Below, piece after piece: positions 26,391-37,073 of a stretch of 64,000 bases of DNA; the first letter of the stretch is position 1, and every line of letters starts with the position of its first letter. Location of the stretch: assembly GCF_900129935.1 (NCBI RefSeq), contig NZ_FQXJ01000003.1, positions 789,363-853,362 of the forward strand. The letters are read 5' to 3'. The position numbers were made by a program, and so were the translations under genes. Under the pieces are notes generated by a model that was not told the DNA's origin, made no database searches, and worked only from the letters and a program-made list of their open reading frames with translations. Source of the DNA: Desulfosporosinus lacus DSM 15449. GTDB taxonomy: Bacteria > Bacillota > Desulfitobacteriia > Desulfitobacteriales > Desulfitobacteriaceae.

Positions 26391-27095
26391 TCACCTCACA
26401 CTATGTTTTGAGTTTGATTTTTTCGTTGCCTTAGCTTGCACGTAGAGTTTTCCTGAGGAATCAAGGCTGGCAATGAGGACATCTTCGATCTGAGAAATCT
26501 GTTGTTTTTCGAGTTCGCTTTTTAACCAGTCCAGATCTTTCTTGCTTTGCTCTAAGTAATTCTTTTTTAGTTTGCCATCCATGATAATCGTGAGGGGCAG
26601 TCCTTCGTATGGCGGTTTTATACCGAAATCCTCTGGAATGGTTGACCTTTTTTGCGCTTTAGGAAAAACGCTTATTTGTCCGTTGTTTTCTAAAATCGCA
26701 AATTCTACGTCGGCGATGTTTGGGACGTTATTTAAGCGAAGCTCTTCCAGCAGATCGCTGATGTTATAACAGTTTCTGCTTAGTTCCTTCTCCGAAATCT
26801 TTCCGCGATTGATGAGGATACTCGGTCTGCCACAAATAATATCTCTAGCCCTTTCACTCTTCAAGGAAATGTAGGCTAAGCTCTGGCTTGCAGAGAGGAG
26901 AACCAGAATGGGTATTATGCCACTGAGGAGTGGAACCCCGACGTTTTCACTTGGCACGGCAGCCAGTTCGGATATCATGAGAATAACAACTAACTCAAAA
27001 GGCTGTAATTGGCCGATTTCCCTTTTTCCCATTAGGCGCAGGGCAATGATGACCACAATGTATAGAATAAGGGTTCTGACGACAACAATAAGCAT
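26391..27095 (-). CDS. DUF421 (YetF/YcaP-like) membrane protein
   Basis: A 234-aa protein with three N-terminal membrane helices (about 4-20, 30-50 and 58-76; RLMGKREIGQLQPFELVVIL) and two cytosolic YetF-type modules. This family is common in spore formers, some members being made in the forespore. GAAAGGAGACC precedes the ATG. It is the first gene of a two-gene minus-strand operon with DUF4363. Confidence 0.85.
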   Translation of the reverse strand: MLIVVVRTLILYIVVIIALRLMGKREIGQLQPFELVVILMISELAAVPSENVGVPLLSGIIPILVLLSASQSLAYISLKSERARDIICGRPSILINRGKISEKELSRNCYNISDLLEELRLNNVPNIADVEFAILENNGQISVFPKAQKRSTIPEDFGIKPPYEGLPLTIIMDGKLKKNYLEQSKKDLDWLKSELEKQQISQIEDVLIASLDSSGKLYVQAKATKKSNSKHSVR

Positions 27096-27207
27096 GTTGG
27101 TCTCCTTTCTTTCATGCTCCGGAGGTTATTTTTATAAAGATTATTTTACCCTGAATAGTTAGAGTTATCCGTGACGCACTGCTCAAGGATTGCTCAAGAT
27201 TGATCAT

Positions 27208-27236
27208 TTGATTAGAAGAAGTAAGTCTGGTATAAT
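27208..27236 (+). promoter_or_regulatory. Promoter of tig
   Basis: TTGATT (27208-27213), a 17-base spacer and TATAAT (27231-27236). The leader to the tig start is about 120 bases. Confidence 0.65.
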
Positions 27237-27364
27237 TGATTAGTAAATTTTATAGATGTATTTGGCTTAAGCGGGGGTTTGTAGTCTTTAAAAAACGGCA
27301 AGACTAACGAAGTATCCACAGCTGCCTTGCACATATACTAAACAGTGTTTAAGGGGGAGAACAT

Positions 27365-28648
27365 ATGTCAGTCTCAGTAGAAAAGCTAGAAAAAAATGTT
27401 GTAGCTTTGGAAGTTACCGTTGAAGCCGAAAAATTTGTCAGCGCGGTGAATCAAGCGGCCAAAGTATTAGCTAAAAAAGTGAATGTTCCAGGGTTTCGCA
27501 AAGGTAAAGCTCCACGTCGCATGGTTGAACAACACGTTGGAAAAGAAGCCCTTTATGATGAAGCGTTAGATCAATTAGTTGGACCAGCTTATGCTGAAGC
27601 AGTTATCGAAAGCGGTATCGATCCCGTTGATCGTCCGAGTGTCGATTTAGTTCAAATCGAAGAGGGTAAAGACTTGATTTTTAAAGCAAAAGTCATGGTC
27701 AAGCCGGAAGTTGAACTTGGAGACTATAAAGGACTTAAGGTCGAACAAGGGGCAGCTGTTGTCACTGAAGAAGAAGTAAATGAAGCGCTGAAAAGCAAGC
27801 AGGAACAGCACGCTCGCCTTATCACCCTCGAAGAGGGCAAAGTGGAAAATGATGACACTGTCACCTTAGACTTTGAAGGGTTTACTGACGGAGTTGCCTT
27901 CATTGGCGGTAAAGCCGAGAACTATGAACTTGTCATCGGATCCGGAACCTTTATTCCAGGTTTTGAAGAGGGTTTAATTGGTACTGAAATCGGACATCCT
28001 GTTGATGTCAACGTTACCTTCCCAGATGAATATCATAGTTCAGAGCTTGCAGGAAAAGAAGCTGTCTTTAAAACAGTCATCAAAAAAATTCAGCGTAAAG
28101 AACTTTCAGCTCTGGATGATGAATTTGCAAAAGATGTTAGTGAATTTGAGACTCTGGATGAATTGAAAACCGATTTGCGGAATAAATTAATGAAGACCAC
28201 CGAAGTAAGAGTTAAAGACGAACATGCAAAAGCAATCGTCGCTAAAGTGGTAGACAATGCCAGCGTCGAAATTCCTGAAGTTATGATTACTGAAAGAATC
28301 AGAGTAATGTTGGATGATTTAAGCCGCAATCTTGCCCAGCAAGGCATGACCCTTGAGCAGTATTATCAGTATACGAACTCAACCGAGGAGGTTATGCAGG
28401 AGCAAGTGCGCCCTCAAGCTGCGGAAAGCGTCAAAATGGATTTAGTTTTAGAAACTATTGCTAAAGCAGAAGGAATTGAGGTCACGGAAGACGAAGTAGA
28501 CGAAGAGATCAAGAAAGTAAGTGAGCGTCACGGTCAAGACGCTGCATTACTCAAACAGACCCTTATAGCGCGTGGGGAGCTCCCGTTCTATAAACAAAGC
28601 ATGACTAGTCAGAAGACGGTCAGCTTCTTAGTAGAACAGAACACCTAA
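27365..28648 (+). CDS. tig: Trigger factor, ribosome-bound chaperone and prolyl isomerase
   Basis: A 427-aa protein of normal length. Domains: ribosome-binding N-terminal part with the [11 protein letters not shown] signature (44-54), an FKBP-type isomerase domain (about 160-245; [20 protein letters not shown]) and a helical C-terminal arm domain. It binds nascent chains at the ribosome exit. AAGGGGGAGAAC precedes the ATG. It is followed after 43 bases by clpX; clpP, which often lies between them in related genera, is absent. Confidence 0.95.
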   Translation: MSVSVEKLEKNVVALEVTVEAEKFVSAVNQAAKVLAKKVNVPGFRKGKAPRRMVEQHVGKEALYDEALDQLVGPAYAEAVIESGIDPVDRPSVDLVQIEEGKDLIFKAKVMVKPEVELGDYKGLKVEQGAAVVTEEEVNEALKSKQEQHARLITLEEGKVENDDTVTLDFEGFTDGVAFIGGKAENYELVIGSGTFIPGFEEGLIGTEIGHPVDVNVTFPDEYHSSELAGKEAVFKTVIKKIQRKELSALDDEFAKDVSEFETLDELKTDLRNKLMKTTEVRVKDEHAKAIVAKVVDNASVEIPEVMITERIRVMLDDLSRNLAQQGMTLEQYYQYTNSTEEVMQEQVRPQAAESVKMDLVLETIAKAEGIEVTEDEVDEEIKKVSERHGQDAALLKQTLIARGELPFYKQSMTSQKTVSFLVEQNT

Positions 28649-28691
28649 ACCCGACGCCTTGGGGGGAATTCTGAGGTATAGAGGTGAGAGG

Positions 28692-29957
28692 ATGGCAAAA
28701 TACACCGAAGATAAAAATCAACTCAAGTGTTCATTTTGCGGCAAGACCCAGGAACAAGTCAAAAAATTAGTTGCTGGTCCGGGCGTTTATATTTGTGATG
28801 AATGCATTGAACTTTGTAATGAGATTATCGAGGAAGAGCTTACGGATGATTTGGGCGTTGAGATTGGAGACATTCTTAAACCCAAAGAAATTCGGGCGAT
28901 CATTGACCAATATGTTATTGGCCAAGAACAAGCGAAAAAGGCACTTTCAGTCGCAGTCTACAATCACTACAAGCGAATTAACTTGGGCATGAAAATTGAT
29001 GATGTAGAATTACAAAAATCAAATATTATCATGTTGGGACCCACAGGTTCAGGAAAAACTTTGTTGGCCTCGACGCTGGCTAAGGTTCTTAATGTTCCCT
29101 TTGCCATTGCAGATGCCACGTCACTAACCGAGGCAGGCTATGTAGGTGAGGATGTTGAGAATATTCTCTTGAAATTAATTCAAGCTGCTGACTACGATGT
29201 GGAAAAAGCAGAAAAGGGTATTGTCTATATCGACGAGATTGATAAGATTGCCCGCAAATCTGAAAATCCCTCCATTACCCGAGATGTCTCAGGCGAAGGA
29301 GTTCAGCAAGCCTTGCTGAAGATTCTTGAAGGAACGGTTGCCAGTGTACCTCCGCAAGGCGGTCGCAAACATCCCCACCAAGAATTTATTCAGTTAGACA
29401 CCACGAATATTTTATTTATTGTCGGTGGAGCTTTTGACGGGATTGAAAAAATCATTCAAAACCGAGCCGGACAAAAAACCATGGGTTTTGGCGCTACTAT
29501 TCCCAACAAGGTCAATTTAAATGTCGGTGAAACTCTGAAAGGAATCCTGCCCATTGACCTTCAGAAATTTGGGTTGATTCCGGAATTTGTTGGGCGTTTA
29601 CCCGTCATTGTAACCCTTGAGGCACTGGATGAAGCAGCCTTGGTTCGAATCCTGACAGAACCCAAGAATGCTCTCATTAAGCAGTACCAAAAGTTAATGG
29701 AGCTTGATGGTGTAACCTTAGAGTTCAAAGATGCAACCCTTACCTCGATAGCTTCCGAAGCGATTCGCAGGAACACGGGAGCGCGAGGACTTAGGTCGAT
29801 TCTTGAGGATCTCATGCTCAACGTCATGTATGATTTGCCTTCGCGTAATGACGTTTCAAAATGCGTCGTTACACCGGAAGTGGTCATGAAGAAAGAAGAG
29901 CCTCTTTTAGTTATGACGGATAAGGTTAAAAAGGGTAAGAAAGAAGAGTCGGCTTAA
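28692..29957 (+). CDS. clpX: ATP-dependent Clp protease ATP-binding subunit ClpX
   Basis: A 421-aa AAA+ unfoldase that feeds ClpP. The N-terminal zinc-binding domain has Cys13, Cys16, Cys35 and Cys38; Walker A is GPTGSGKT (116-123), Walker B is VYIDEIDK, and the pore loop is GYVGEDV. A longer frame opens at 28659, but the ATG at 28692 has GAGGTGAGAGG and starts at the family's usual MAKY. It must work with a ClpP encoded elsewhere. Confidence 0.96.
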   Translation: MAKYTEDKNQLKCSFCGKTQEQVKKLVAGPGVYICDECIELCNEIIEEELTDDLGVEIGDILKPKEIRAIIDQYVIGQEQAKKALSVAVYNHYKRINLGMKIDDVELQKSNIIMLGPTGSGKTLLASTLAKVLNVPFAIADATSLTEAGYVGEDVENILLKLIQAADYDVEKAEKGIVYIDEIDKIARKSENPSITRDVSGEGVQQALLKILEGTVASVPPQGGRKHPHQEFIQLDTTNILFIVGGAFDGIEKIIQNRAGQKTMGFGATIPNKVNLNVGETLKGILPIDLQKFGLIPEFVGRLPVIVTLEALDEAALVRILTEPKNALIKQYQKLMELDGVTLEFKDATLTSIASEAIRRNTGARGLRSILEDLMLNVMYDLPSRNDVSKCVVTPEVVMKKEEPLLVMTDKVKKGKKEESA

Positions 29958-30100
29958 GTAAAGTGTGATATACAGTTTTTAAGGCTTCACATTTACTGAA
30001 GTTCAGTATCGTGTGTCGAAGTTGTATATCGGCATTACACATTGAATATTTTGCTTGGTAAGTTTACTGGGCATCTAATAAAGTTCAGTCGAAAAACGCC

Positions 30101-30142
30101 AAACACCGGGTCGCTTTATAAGCATCCCCGGTGTTTTTTTTC
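30101..30142 (+). terminator. Strong terminator after clpX
   Basis: ACACCGGG and CCCGGTGT with a 16-base loop, followed by eight T. It separates tig-clpX from lonB. Confidence 0.88.
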
Positions 30143-30221
30143 TTGTCCTCCTTTCTAAGGGTTTTTTCCCCACTTTATGGCAATACTAAATAAGAGAGAT
30201 TGCTAGGAGGGAAATTTGTGC

Positions 30222-31970
30222 ATGAATGGACTCAGCGGAATAGTCATGATGGTTCAGTTAATATTTGCCGTTGTGATTGGGCTTTACTTTTGGGGAATGC
30301 TCAAGTCTCAACAGGGAAATAAAGTCTCCGTAGAACGAGAATCACGCAAAGAACTTGAAAAACTGCAAACTATGCGAAAGATTGCTTTAACCACCCCTTT
30401 ATCAGAGAAGACTCGACCCGTACATTTTGAGGAAATTATTGGGCAAAAAGAAGGAATTAAAGCCTTGCGAGCTGCCTTGTGCGGCCCAAATCCACAGCAT
30501 GTACTCATCTATGGACCTCCCGGTGTCGGCAAAACCGCCGCCGCTCGCTTAATCTTAGAAGAGGCTAAGAAAAATACTCTGTCTCCCTTTAAAGGAAGTG
30601 CTCATTTCACTGAAATTGATGGTGCAACTGCACGTTTTGATGAGAGAGGAATTGCAGACCCTTTGATAGGCTCGGTTCATGACCCCATTTATCAGGGGGC
30701 CGGTGCCATGGGTTTAGCGGGAATTCCCCAGCCTAAACAGGGAGCCGTCACCAAAGCACACGGCGGGATTTTATTTATCGACGAAATTGGGGAGCTTCAT
30801 CCAATTCAAATCAACAAGCTTTTAAAGGTTTTAGAAGATCGTAAAGTAACCCTGGAAAGCGCCTATTACAGCTCGGAAGACTTAAATATTCCACAACATA
30901 TTCACGATATATTTCAAAACGGTCTGCCGGCGGATTTCAGACTTGTGGGGGCAACCACTCGGAGCCCGGATCAAATTCCGCCTGCCATCCGCTCCCGGTG
31001 TATGGAAGTTTACTTTCGGGGATTGCTTCCGGATGAAATAGCAGAAATCGCTCAGGTAGCTGCAGCCAAGATGGAAATTCCCATTACCCCGGCGGCGGTT
31101 GAAGTCATCAAACAGTTTGCCAGTAATGGCCGGGAAACCGTAAATATGGTTCAGCTTGCCGCAGGAGTGGCCCTCACCGATCAATTGCCGGAAATCAATG
31201 TGGAAATTGTAGAATGGGTTGTAGCAACCGGCCAATACGCTCCCCGGCCGGATAAAAAAGTACCGACAGAGCCCTGTGTTGGGGTTGTGAACGGTCTTGC
31301 CGTCTATGGTCCCAATATGGGAAGACTTCTGGAGTTAGAAGTCACGGCTCTTCCTGTAACTCCGGGCACCGGCGAACTGTTGGTGACGGGGATTGTGGAG
31401 GAAGAAGAACAAGGGGATTCAGGGAAGAAGTTTCGCCGTAAAAGTATGGCTCGAAGTTCAGTGGAAAATGTCTTGACTGTTTTGAGACGGCAAATGGGAG
31501 TGGAACCTAAAAATTTTGATATCCACGTCAACTTTCCGGGGGGAGGTCCTGTGGACGGTCCCTCTGCTGGAATTGCCATTGCAACCGCTACAGTGTCCGC
31601 TATACGCCAAGAAAAAGTTGACAATTATTTGGCTATGACCGGGGAACTTTCCATTCGTGGGCGGGTTAACCCTATAGGGGGCGTGGCGGCTAAGATTGAG
31701 GCTGCCAAACAGGCCGGGTGCAAACGAGTTTTGATTCCTAAAGAGAATTATCAAGAACGTTTTTCAGAGTTTAAGAAGGAGATAGAAATTATTTCGGTGG
31801 AAGAACTCTCAGAAGTTCTTGAGCTTGCGCTGACCCCAAAAATTAAGCTGGAGAAAGTCGAGACCCGGCCTCCGATTGAAGAGGTTTTAAGCAGATTGGA
31901 TTTTGGAGTGGTTAATAAGGCGGTTACAAACATAGTCGCCAATTTGCCTGATCAAGGCAAAACATGTTAG
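30222..31970 (+). CDS. lonB: ATP-dependent protease LonB
   Basis: A 582-aa membrane-tethered Lon-type protease as in Bacillus. One N-terminal membrane helix (about 5-25), an AAA+ domain with GPPGVGKT near 98-105, and a C-terminal Lon protease domain with catalytic Ser448 (GPSAG) and Lys491 (GGVAAK), 43 residues apart as in Lon. ATG 30222 is chosen; a TTG at 30216 lies too close to AGGAGGG. In Bacillus LonB acts in the forespore. It is followed by a terminator and then lon. Confidence 0.93.
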   Translation: MNGLSGIVMMVQLIFAVVIGLYFWGMLKSQQGNKVSVERESRKELEKLQTMRKIALTTPLSEKTRPVHFEEIIGQKEGIKALRAALCGPNPQHVLIYGPPGVGKTAAARLILEEAKKNTLSPFKGSAHFTEIDGATARFDERGIADPLIGSVHDPIYQGAGAMGLAGIPQPKQGAVTKAHGGILFIDEIGELHPIQINKLLKVLEDRKVTLESAYYSSEDLNIPQHIHDIFQNGLPADFRLVGATTRSPDQIPPAIRSRCMEVYFRGLLPDEIAEIAQVAAAKMEIPITPAAVEVIKQFASNGRETVNMVQLAAGVALTDQLPEINVEIVEWVVATGQYAPRPDKKVPTEPCVGVVNGLAVYGPNMGRLLELEVTALPVTPGTGELLVTGIVEEEEQGDSGKKFRRKSMARSSVENVLTVLRRQMGVEPKNFDIHVNFPGGGPVDGPSAGIAIATATVSAIRQEKVDNYLAMTGELSIRGRVNPIGGVAAKIEAAKQAGCKRVLIPKENYQERFSEFKKEIEIISVEELSEVLELALTPKIKLEKVETRPPIEEVLSRLDFGVVNKAVTNIVANLPDQGKTC

Positions 31971-31988
31971 AATAGTTCAAGATAAGTT

Positions 31989-32019
31989 TGGCACACTAAG
32001 CTGTAGTGTGTCTTTTTTT
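31989..32019 (+). terminator. Terminator between lonB and lon
   Basis: GCACACTA (31991-31998) pairs with TAGTGTGT (32004-32011), followed by T7. lon probably has its own start of transcription or depends on read-through. Confidence 0.8.
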
Positions 32020-32051
32020 CTCAAGATTTTTTCAAAATGGGGGGATATTCG

Positions 32052-34472
32052 TTGATAAAAGAACGTGAATTACCATTACTCCCGTTACGTGGGATTCTTG
32101 TTTTCCCTTATATGGTCATTCATCTGGACGTAGGCAGAGAACGGTCTATGGCCGCGATTGAAAAAGCCATGCTCGATGATCGAATTATACTTTTGACGTC
32201 CCAAAAAGAGACGGAGATTGATTCGCCAAATCCGGATGATTTGTATGAGATGGGCACAATTGCTGAAATAAAGCAACTCCTAAAACTTCCGGGAGGCACT
32301 ATGCGAGTCTTAGTCGAAGGGATTTCCCGAGGCCGAATTCTTGAATTCCTTGAGGAAGACGAGTATTTTAGAGTGCGTGTTGAGGAATTAGAAGAGGAAA
32401 CGAAATCTCTGACGCCGGAGTTAGAGACACTGGTGCGAGGAATGACCCATCAGTTTGAAGAATATGCCAAACTGGGTAAACGGGTTCCCCTGGAAACCAT
32501 CGGAACAGTGTTAGCTGTTGAGGAACCCGGACGATTAGCGGATATTGTGGCATCCCATCTGAACCTGAAGGTACCGGACAAACAAACAATTTTAGAAGCG
32601 ATGTCAGTCGAGCTGCGGGTGGAACGTTTAACTGAACTTATTATGCGTGAGATTGAACTTCTGGAATTAGAACGGCGCATCGGGCAAAGAGTTCGTAAGC
32701 AAATGGATAAAGCGCAGAAAGAATACTATTTGCGGGAACAAATGAAGGCGATCCAGAAAGAGCTGGGAGACAAAGATGAGCGTCAAGCTGAGGCGGAAGA
32801 ATACCGAGAGAAAGTAGCCAAGGCCAAATGCCCTAAAGAAGTTGAAGAAAAAGCACTTAAAGAAATTGAGCGTTTAGAGAAAATGCCTCCTTCTTCGGCA
32901 GAGGGCACAGTCGTTCGTACTTATTTAGATTGGCTTTTAGTCCTGCCCTGGAACAAGTCTTCCAGAGATAAAATTGATCTGAATCGGGCAGAGGAAATTC
33001 TGAACGAGGATCATTATGGTCTGGAGAAAATCAAAGAGCGGATTCTAGAGTTCTTGGCAATCCGTAAACTAACCCCGAAAATGAAAAGTCCAATTCTTTG
33101 CCTAGTGGGACCTCCCGGAGTTGGGAAGACCTCCTTGGCCAAATCGATTTCCAGATCCCTAAATCGAAAGTTTGTGCGCATGTCCTTGGGCGGATTGCGT
33201 GATGAGGCTGAGATCAGGGGGCATCGACGCACTTATATTGGGGCCTTGCCGGGACGAATCATTCAAGGGTTGCGTACCGCCGGAACTCGTAATTCTGTCT
33301 TTCTTCTAGATGAAATCGACAAAATGTCATCGGACTTCCGTGGTGACCCGGCTTCTGCTCTGTTAGAAGTGTTAGATCCAGAACAAAACAGTACTTTCAC
33401 AGATCACTATTTAGAAGTGCCCTTTGACCTCTCCCAAACTCTGTTTGTGTTGACGGCTAATACTTTACACACGATTCCTCGCCCGCTCCTTGATCGGATG
33501 GAGGTAATCACCCTAAGTGGGTATACAGAAGATGAGAAGGTCAATATCGCCAGCCGTTATCTCGTTCCTAAACAATTAGAAGCCCATGGACTTACCAAAG
33601 AAGTCTTTACGTTGGAGGAGGATGTCCTGCTCAAACTGGTTCAAGGGTATACCAGAGAATCCGGAGTACGGGGGCTTGAGCGACAAGTGGCCAACCTTTG
33701 TCGGAAAATAGCTGTCCGTTGGGTGAAGAAGGAATGGGAACCTCATACTTTAACAGTTGAAGATTTACAATCCACTCTGGGAGTTCCCCGTTATCATTTC
33801 CAAGTAGCGGCGAAGGCTCCTGAAATCGGAGCAGTAACGGGACTTGCCTATACGGAAGTAGGTGGGGTGGTTCTCACGGTAGAAGTAACCCCTCTGCCGG
33901 GCAAAGGAAGGTTAACCTTAACCGGCCAACTGGGGGATGTCATGAAGGAATCGGCTCAAGCGGCCTGGACCTTTATCCGGGCATATGCCCTTCAACTGGA
34001 TATTGAAGAAGACTTTTATGATCGAACTGATCTTCATATTCACGTTCCGGAAGGTGCAACCCCTAAAGATGGTCCTTCTGCAGGGATTACCATGGCCACT
34101 GCAATGGCATCTGCTATAGCAAAGCGATCAGTTCGCTCGGATCTGGCTATGACGGGTGAAATAACCTTGCGCGGCAATGTATTGCCTATCGGTGGCGTAA
34201 AAGAAAAGGTTTTGGCAGCCCACAGGGCAGGAATTAAAGTGGTACTTCTTCCTGAGGAAAATCGCAAGGACCTGGAAGATGTTCCGGAGAATGTTCGCAA
34301 AGTCATGGAATTTCACTTTGTCAGCCGAATTGAGGAAGTGTTGAAGCTGGCGCTTTTGCCGCTGGCTCATTCGGATAAGCTTCAGAAGGATATGCCGGTT
34401 CATTCTGTGTATGGACAGGGTGGGATACCGGATTCGGTGCCGAGATCAGAGGAGAGGCCGACGACCTGCTAG
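32052..34472 (+). CDS. lon: ATP-dependent protease Lon
   Basis: An 806-aa soluble Lon (LonA). N-terminal substrate-binding domain (1-200), coiled region, AAA+ domain with GPPGVGKT near 353, and protease domain with Ser676 (GPSAG) and Lys719 (GGVKEK). The frame also opens at ATG 32037, but the GGGGGG there fits as ribosome site for TTG 32052 and the product then begins at [14 protein letters not shown], the family's normal start. The last 35 residues or so go beyond the usual end and run up to the C1 palindrome; they may be a product of repeat insertion. Confidence 0.93.
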   Translation: MIKERELPLLPLRGILVFPYMVIHLDVGRERSMAAIEKAMLDDRIILLTSQKETEIDSPNPDDLYEMGTIAEIKQLLKLPGGTMRVLVEGISRGRILEFLEEDEYFRVRVEELEEETKSLTPELETLVRGMTHQFEEYAKLGKRVPLETIGTVLAVEEPGRLADIVASHLNLKVPDKQTILEAMSVELRVERLTELIMREIELLELERRIGQRVRKQMDKAQKEYYLREQMKAIQKELGDKDERQAEAEEYREKVAKAKCPKEVEEKALKEIERLEKMPPSSAEGTVVRTYLDWLLVLPWNKSSRDKIDLNRAEEILNEDHYGLEKIKERILEFLAIRKLTPKMKSPILCLVGPPGVGKTSLAKSISRSLNRKFVRMSLGGLRDEAEIRGHRRTYIGALPGRIIQGLRTAGTRNSVFLLDEIDKMSSDFRGDPASALLEVLDPEQNSTFTDHYLEVPFDLSQTLFVLTANTLHTIPRPLLDRMEVITLSGYTEDEKVNIASRYLVPKQLEAHGLTKEVFTLEEDVLLKLVQGYTRESGVRGLERQVANLCRKIAVRWVKKEWEPHTLTVEDLQSTLGVPRYHFQVAAKAPEIGAVTGLAYTEVGGVVLTVEVTPLPGKGRLTLTGQLGDVMKESAQAAWTFIRAYALQLDIEEDFYDRTDLHIHVPEGATPKDGPSAGITMATAMASAIAKRSVRSDLAMTGEITLRGNVLPIGGVKEKVLAAHRAGIKVVLLPEENRKDLEDVPENVRKVMEFHFVSRIEEVLKLALLPLAHSDKLQKDMPVHSVYGQGGIPDSVPRSEERPTTC

Positions 34473-34510
34473 GGAGGGTCGCGAGACGCTGTTTAGGGTC
34501 CTTCTGGGGA

Positions 34511-34726
34511 GAGGGTCGCGACACACTTGTTCAGCCGTGCGGTCGTCGTGCCAAACTAGGGCTTTAATCCGTTATGAAAGCGGCAGGGTTCCCGGCCAAT
34601 GCGACGTCCGTGTCGCATGGCCGGCGGAACACGTCCGTGTGTTCCGCCCTGCTGGATGAAAGCGGATTAAAGCCGAGTTTGGCTACGACTCACGCATAGG
34701 CATCACGCCGTGTGATCGCGACCCTC
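34511..34726 (+). repeat. Family C palindrome, copy C1
   Basis: The 216-bp imperfect hairpin starts GAGGGTCGCG and ends CGCGACCCTC. The arms contain CCAAACTAGGGCTTTAATCC on the left and GGATTAAAGCCGAGTTTGG on the right. The tip holds two perfect inner hairpins, GCGAC/GTCGC and GGCGGAACAC/GTGTTCCGCC, each around ACGTCC. There is no gene in it. Confidence 0.85.
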
Positions 34727-34771
34727 TTGGGTTTCAGGTACCCGGGGGAAGGTTGGGGATTCCTCTGGGGG

Positions 34772-34988
34772 GAGGGTCGCGACACACTTGTTCAGCCGTG
34801 CGCTCGTCGTGCCAAACTAGGGCTTTAATCCTAATGAAAGAGAGCAGGGTTCCCGGCCAATGCGACGTCCGTGTCGCATGGCCGGCGGAAAACGTCCCTG
34901 TTTTCCGCCCTGCTGGATGAAAGCGGATTAAAGCCGAGTTTGGCTACGACTCACGCAAAGGCATTCACGCCGTGTGATCGCGATCCTC
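34772..34988 (+). repeat. Family C palindrome, copy C2
   Basis: It is about 90 percent identical to C1 in both arms. The second tip hairpin is changed on both sides at once (GGCGGAAAAC with GTTTTCCGCC), so pairing is kept. Confidence 0.85.
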
Positions 34989-35037
34989 TTGGGCTTGATG
35001 ATGAAGGCACCGGGAGATGGTTCGAGGTTCATTATGG

Positions 35038-35093
35038 GAGGGGCATGTCACACTTGTTCTGCCGTGCGCTCGTCGTGCTAAAATGAAGCTAGG
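35038..35093 (+). repeat. Family C palindrome, left-arm fragment C3
   Basis: Matches the left arm of C1 and C2 (CACACTTGTTCTGCCGTGCG and CTCGTCGTGC), then diverges before the YsxC gene. The right half is lost. Confidence 0.7.
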
Positions 35094-35153
35094 GGAAAAC
35101 GAATGTAAGTTAGAGTGCAAGTCAAGAAAAATTGCACGAAAGGAAGAGGTATC

Positions 35154-35783
35154 TTGATAGTCATTAAGAAGGCAGAGTATGTAGCTTCTGCTGTAAAATA
35201 TGAGCAATATCCTGTTGATGGATTGCCGGAGATAGCGATGGCTGGGCGGTCAAATGTTGGTAAGTCATCTCTGATTAACAGTTTTTTAGGACGGCGTAAC
35301 CTTGCGCGAACGGGGAATACACCGGGGAAAACTCAAACCTTGAATTTTTATAGAGTCAATGATGGTTGGTTTTTAGTTGACTTGCCCGGCTATGGCTATG
35401 CCAAGGTCGCCAAGACGGTAAATGCCCAATGGGGTCCTATGATGGAGCATTATCTCAAAAAGCGTGAGCCTTTGCGTGCGGTTATTCAAATTGTCGATAT
35501 TCGACATGCACCGAGCGTTGAAGATATCGAAATGCAGCAATGGTTGCGAACTATGCAGGTTCCAACCATGATCGTGGCAACCAAAGTCGATAAAATTGCA
35601 CGTGGTCAGTGGGCTAAACACTTGAAGGTTATCGCCAAAGCGTTAGATATCCAAGATGTGTCGCTGATCCTGCCCTTTTCGGCACAGTCAGGGGTTGGTA
35701 AAACCGAGCTGAATGAGGCAATTGAAGAGATCTTGGGTTTAAACCAGGAAAGTGCAGCGGAAGCCGCGAAGAGCGATTCTTAG
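35154..35783 (+). CDS. ysxC: Ribosome biogenesis GTP-binding protein YsxC/EngB
   Basis: A 209-aa GTPase needed for 50S subunit assembly. G1 GRSNVGKS, G2 Thr in NTPGKT, G3 DLPGYG, G4 TKVDK and G5 SAQ are all present. The frame opens at 35115, but TTG 35154 after GGAAGAGG gives the usual N-terminus (MIVIKKAEYVASA). In other Firmicutes ysxC directly follows lon; here the family C palindromes (about 620 bp) have come between them. A terminator-like hairpin lies at 35989. Confidence 0.93.
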   Translation: MIVIKKAEYVASAVKYEQYPVDGLPEIAMAGRSNVGKSSLINSFLGRRNLARTGNTPGKTQTLNFYRVNDGWFLVDLPGYGYAKVAKTVNAQWGPMMEHYLKKREPLRAVIQIVDIRHAPSVEDIEMQQWLRTMQVPTMIVATKVDKIARGQWAKHLKVIAKALDIQDVSLILPFSAQSGVGKTELNEAIEEILGLNQESAAEAAKSDS

Positions 35784-35876
35784 GAATCTACTTATCAATA
35801 CGGATTAAAGGGTTAGAGGGAAAGACTAAAATATCATTGGGATCGTCGGTTCCTTAATTAAATTTATAGTGAAATT

Positions 35877-36025
35877 AACTATAGAGGGTTTAAGCTATGC
35901 CTATCTATAGTTAGTAGTGTACTAAAACCAAGATAATGTATGGTAGACAACGTTTGAGTTTTAGTAAATGTACTAAAAATGTTATAAAGAAGACACGCTT
36001 AGATATTGCTAAACGTGTCTTTTTA
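35877..36025 (+). terminator. Two hairpins after ysxC, the second a terminator
   Basis: AACTATAGA/TCTATAGTT (35877-35912) and AAGACACG/CGTGTCTTTTT (35989-36025). Between them ACTAAAAC and GTTTTAGT can also pair. No coding frame lies here. Confidence 0.65.
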
Positions 36026-36117
36026 GTTCGGAATGTTTGAATATTTGAAGATATACAATCCTATTACGTAGTATTAAGAATGATGTGAATCATTTTTATG
36101 GCAAAAGGTAGCTAAAC

Positions 36118-36645
36118 TTAAAATATTGAGTGAAAAACATATAAGCTTACAAAGCCAACCAAAATAATAGCAAGTACAATGCCTATGATTATATTCCACC
36201 CTAAATCCTCATTAGCAGTTTTAGACTTCTTTATTGTTAAAATGGAAGCATGATTTGTTAGAAAAATTAGGACCATAATTACAATTGCAAACGGAAAATA
36301 TTCTCTATAATTAAATAAAGGTCTTGCATCAATCTTAGTCATTAACCTTATTTGTGTAAATGCATTAAATCCTGTGATGGCCGAAAAGAGGTAATAACTT
36401 ATTATATTCATCCTTCTCTTTTTCCTAATGAAGTCACTACCCTTTTCACTGTAGGCACTGTATAATCCTGGATTCGTAAAACTTAGAAATTTATCGTAGT
36501 ATTCTGTTTTAATGCTAAATAAGATAGCCTGTACCAAAAAAATAATTGCAAATATAAGTAGAGTTATACCAGTTCCTAAAGTGTTAGACATTGAAAAAAC
36601 TATTAATAGTAGTAATGCCAACATACCAACTGATTTTAGATTCAT
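36118..36645 (-). CDS. Integral membrane protein, unknown
   Basis: A 175-aa protein with five or so hydrophobic segments and a basic loop (KKRRMN, about 77-82). AGAGGGATT precedes the ATG. Composition is AT-rich. No family is recognised; it lies with other small membrane protein genes on the minus strand in an accessory stretch. Confidence 0.6.
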   Translation of the reverse strand: MNLKSVGMLALLLLIVFSMSNTLGTGITLLIFAIIFLVQAILFSIKTEYYDKFLSFTNPGLYSAYSEKGSDFIRKKRRMNIISYYLFSAITGFNAFTQIRLMTKIDARPLFNYREYFPFAIVIMVLIFLTNHASILTIKKSKTANEDLGWNIIIGIVLAIILVGFVSLYVFHSIF

Positions 36646-36761
36646 TTATAATCCCTCTCCAAATGCTTTTGAATTTTGTTTTTATACCTTACTACTGATA
36701 CGCATATCCTGCTGATGTGTCGCATAATAAGAATGACATTCATTAGTCTGCATTAGTATCT

Positions 36762-36947
36762 TCACCTAACTAGGAACCAAATAATGATTAAAAAGGCAAC
36801 AGCTAATATTCTGTTAATTATTAAATACACTTCACTCGGCTCAGCATTTTTGTATTTCCATCCTTCAGAAATCATCCAACCGATTTTCGGGTTAAAAATA
36901 TAAATAAGTAGAAATGCACTTGCAATAATTTTCAAAAAGAAAGGCAT
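36762..36947 (-). CDS. DUF6199-like small membrane protein
   Basis: A 61-aa protein with two helices flanking the conserved stretch NPKIGWMISEGWKYKNAEPS, which matches small membrane proteins of the DUF6199 type. The frame opens earlier (36998), but the ATG at 36947 has GGGGAGGAAATTGAA just upstream. Function unknown. Confidence 0.65.
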   Translation of the reverse strand: MPFFLKIIASAFLLIYIFNPKIGWMISEGWKYKNAEPSEVYLIINRILAVAFLIIIWFLVR

Positions 36948-37073
36948 TTCAATTTCCTCCCCACTTTTTTCATTCCTGTTTGACCCATCTCCAAGCAAAG
37001 GGGATAATATGGAGTTCTCTTTATTGAGGGTATTCTACACTTTATATAAACAGTGCGGCAAGAGCGTATTTTC

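Noticed and set aside
34411-35086. Short frames across the C1-C3 palindromes
   Set aside because: Same reason: they reflect GC-rich palindromic sequence, not genes.
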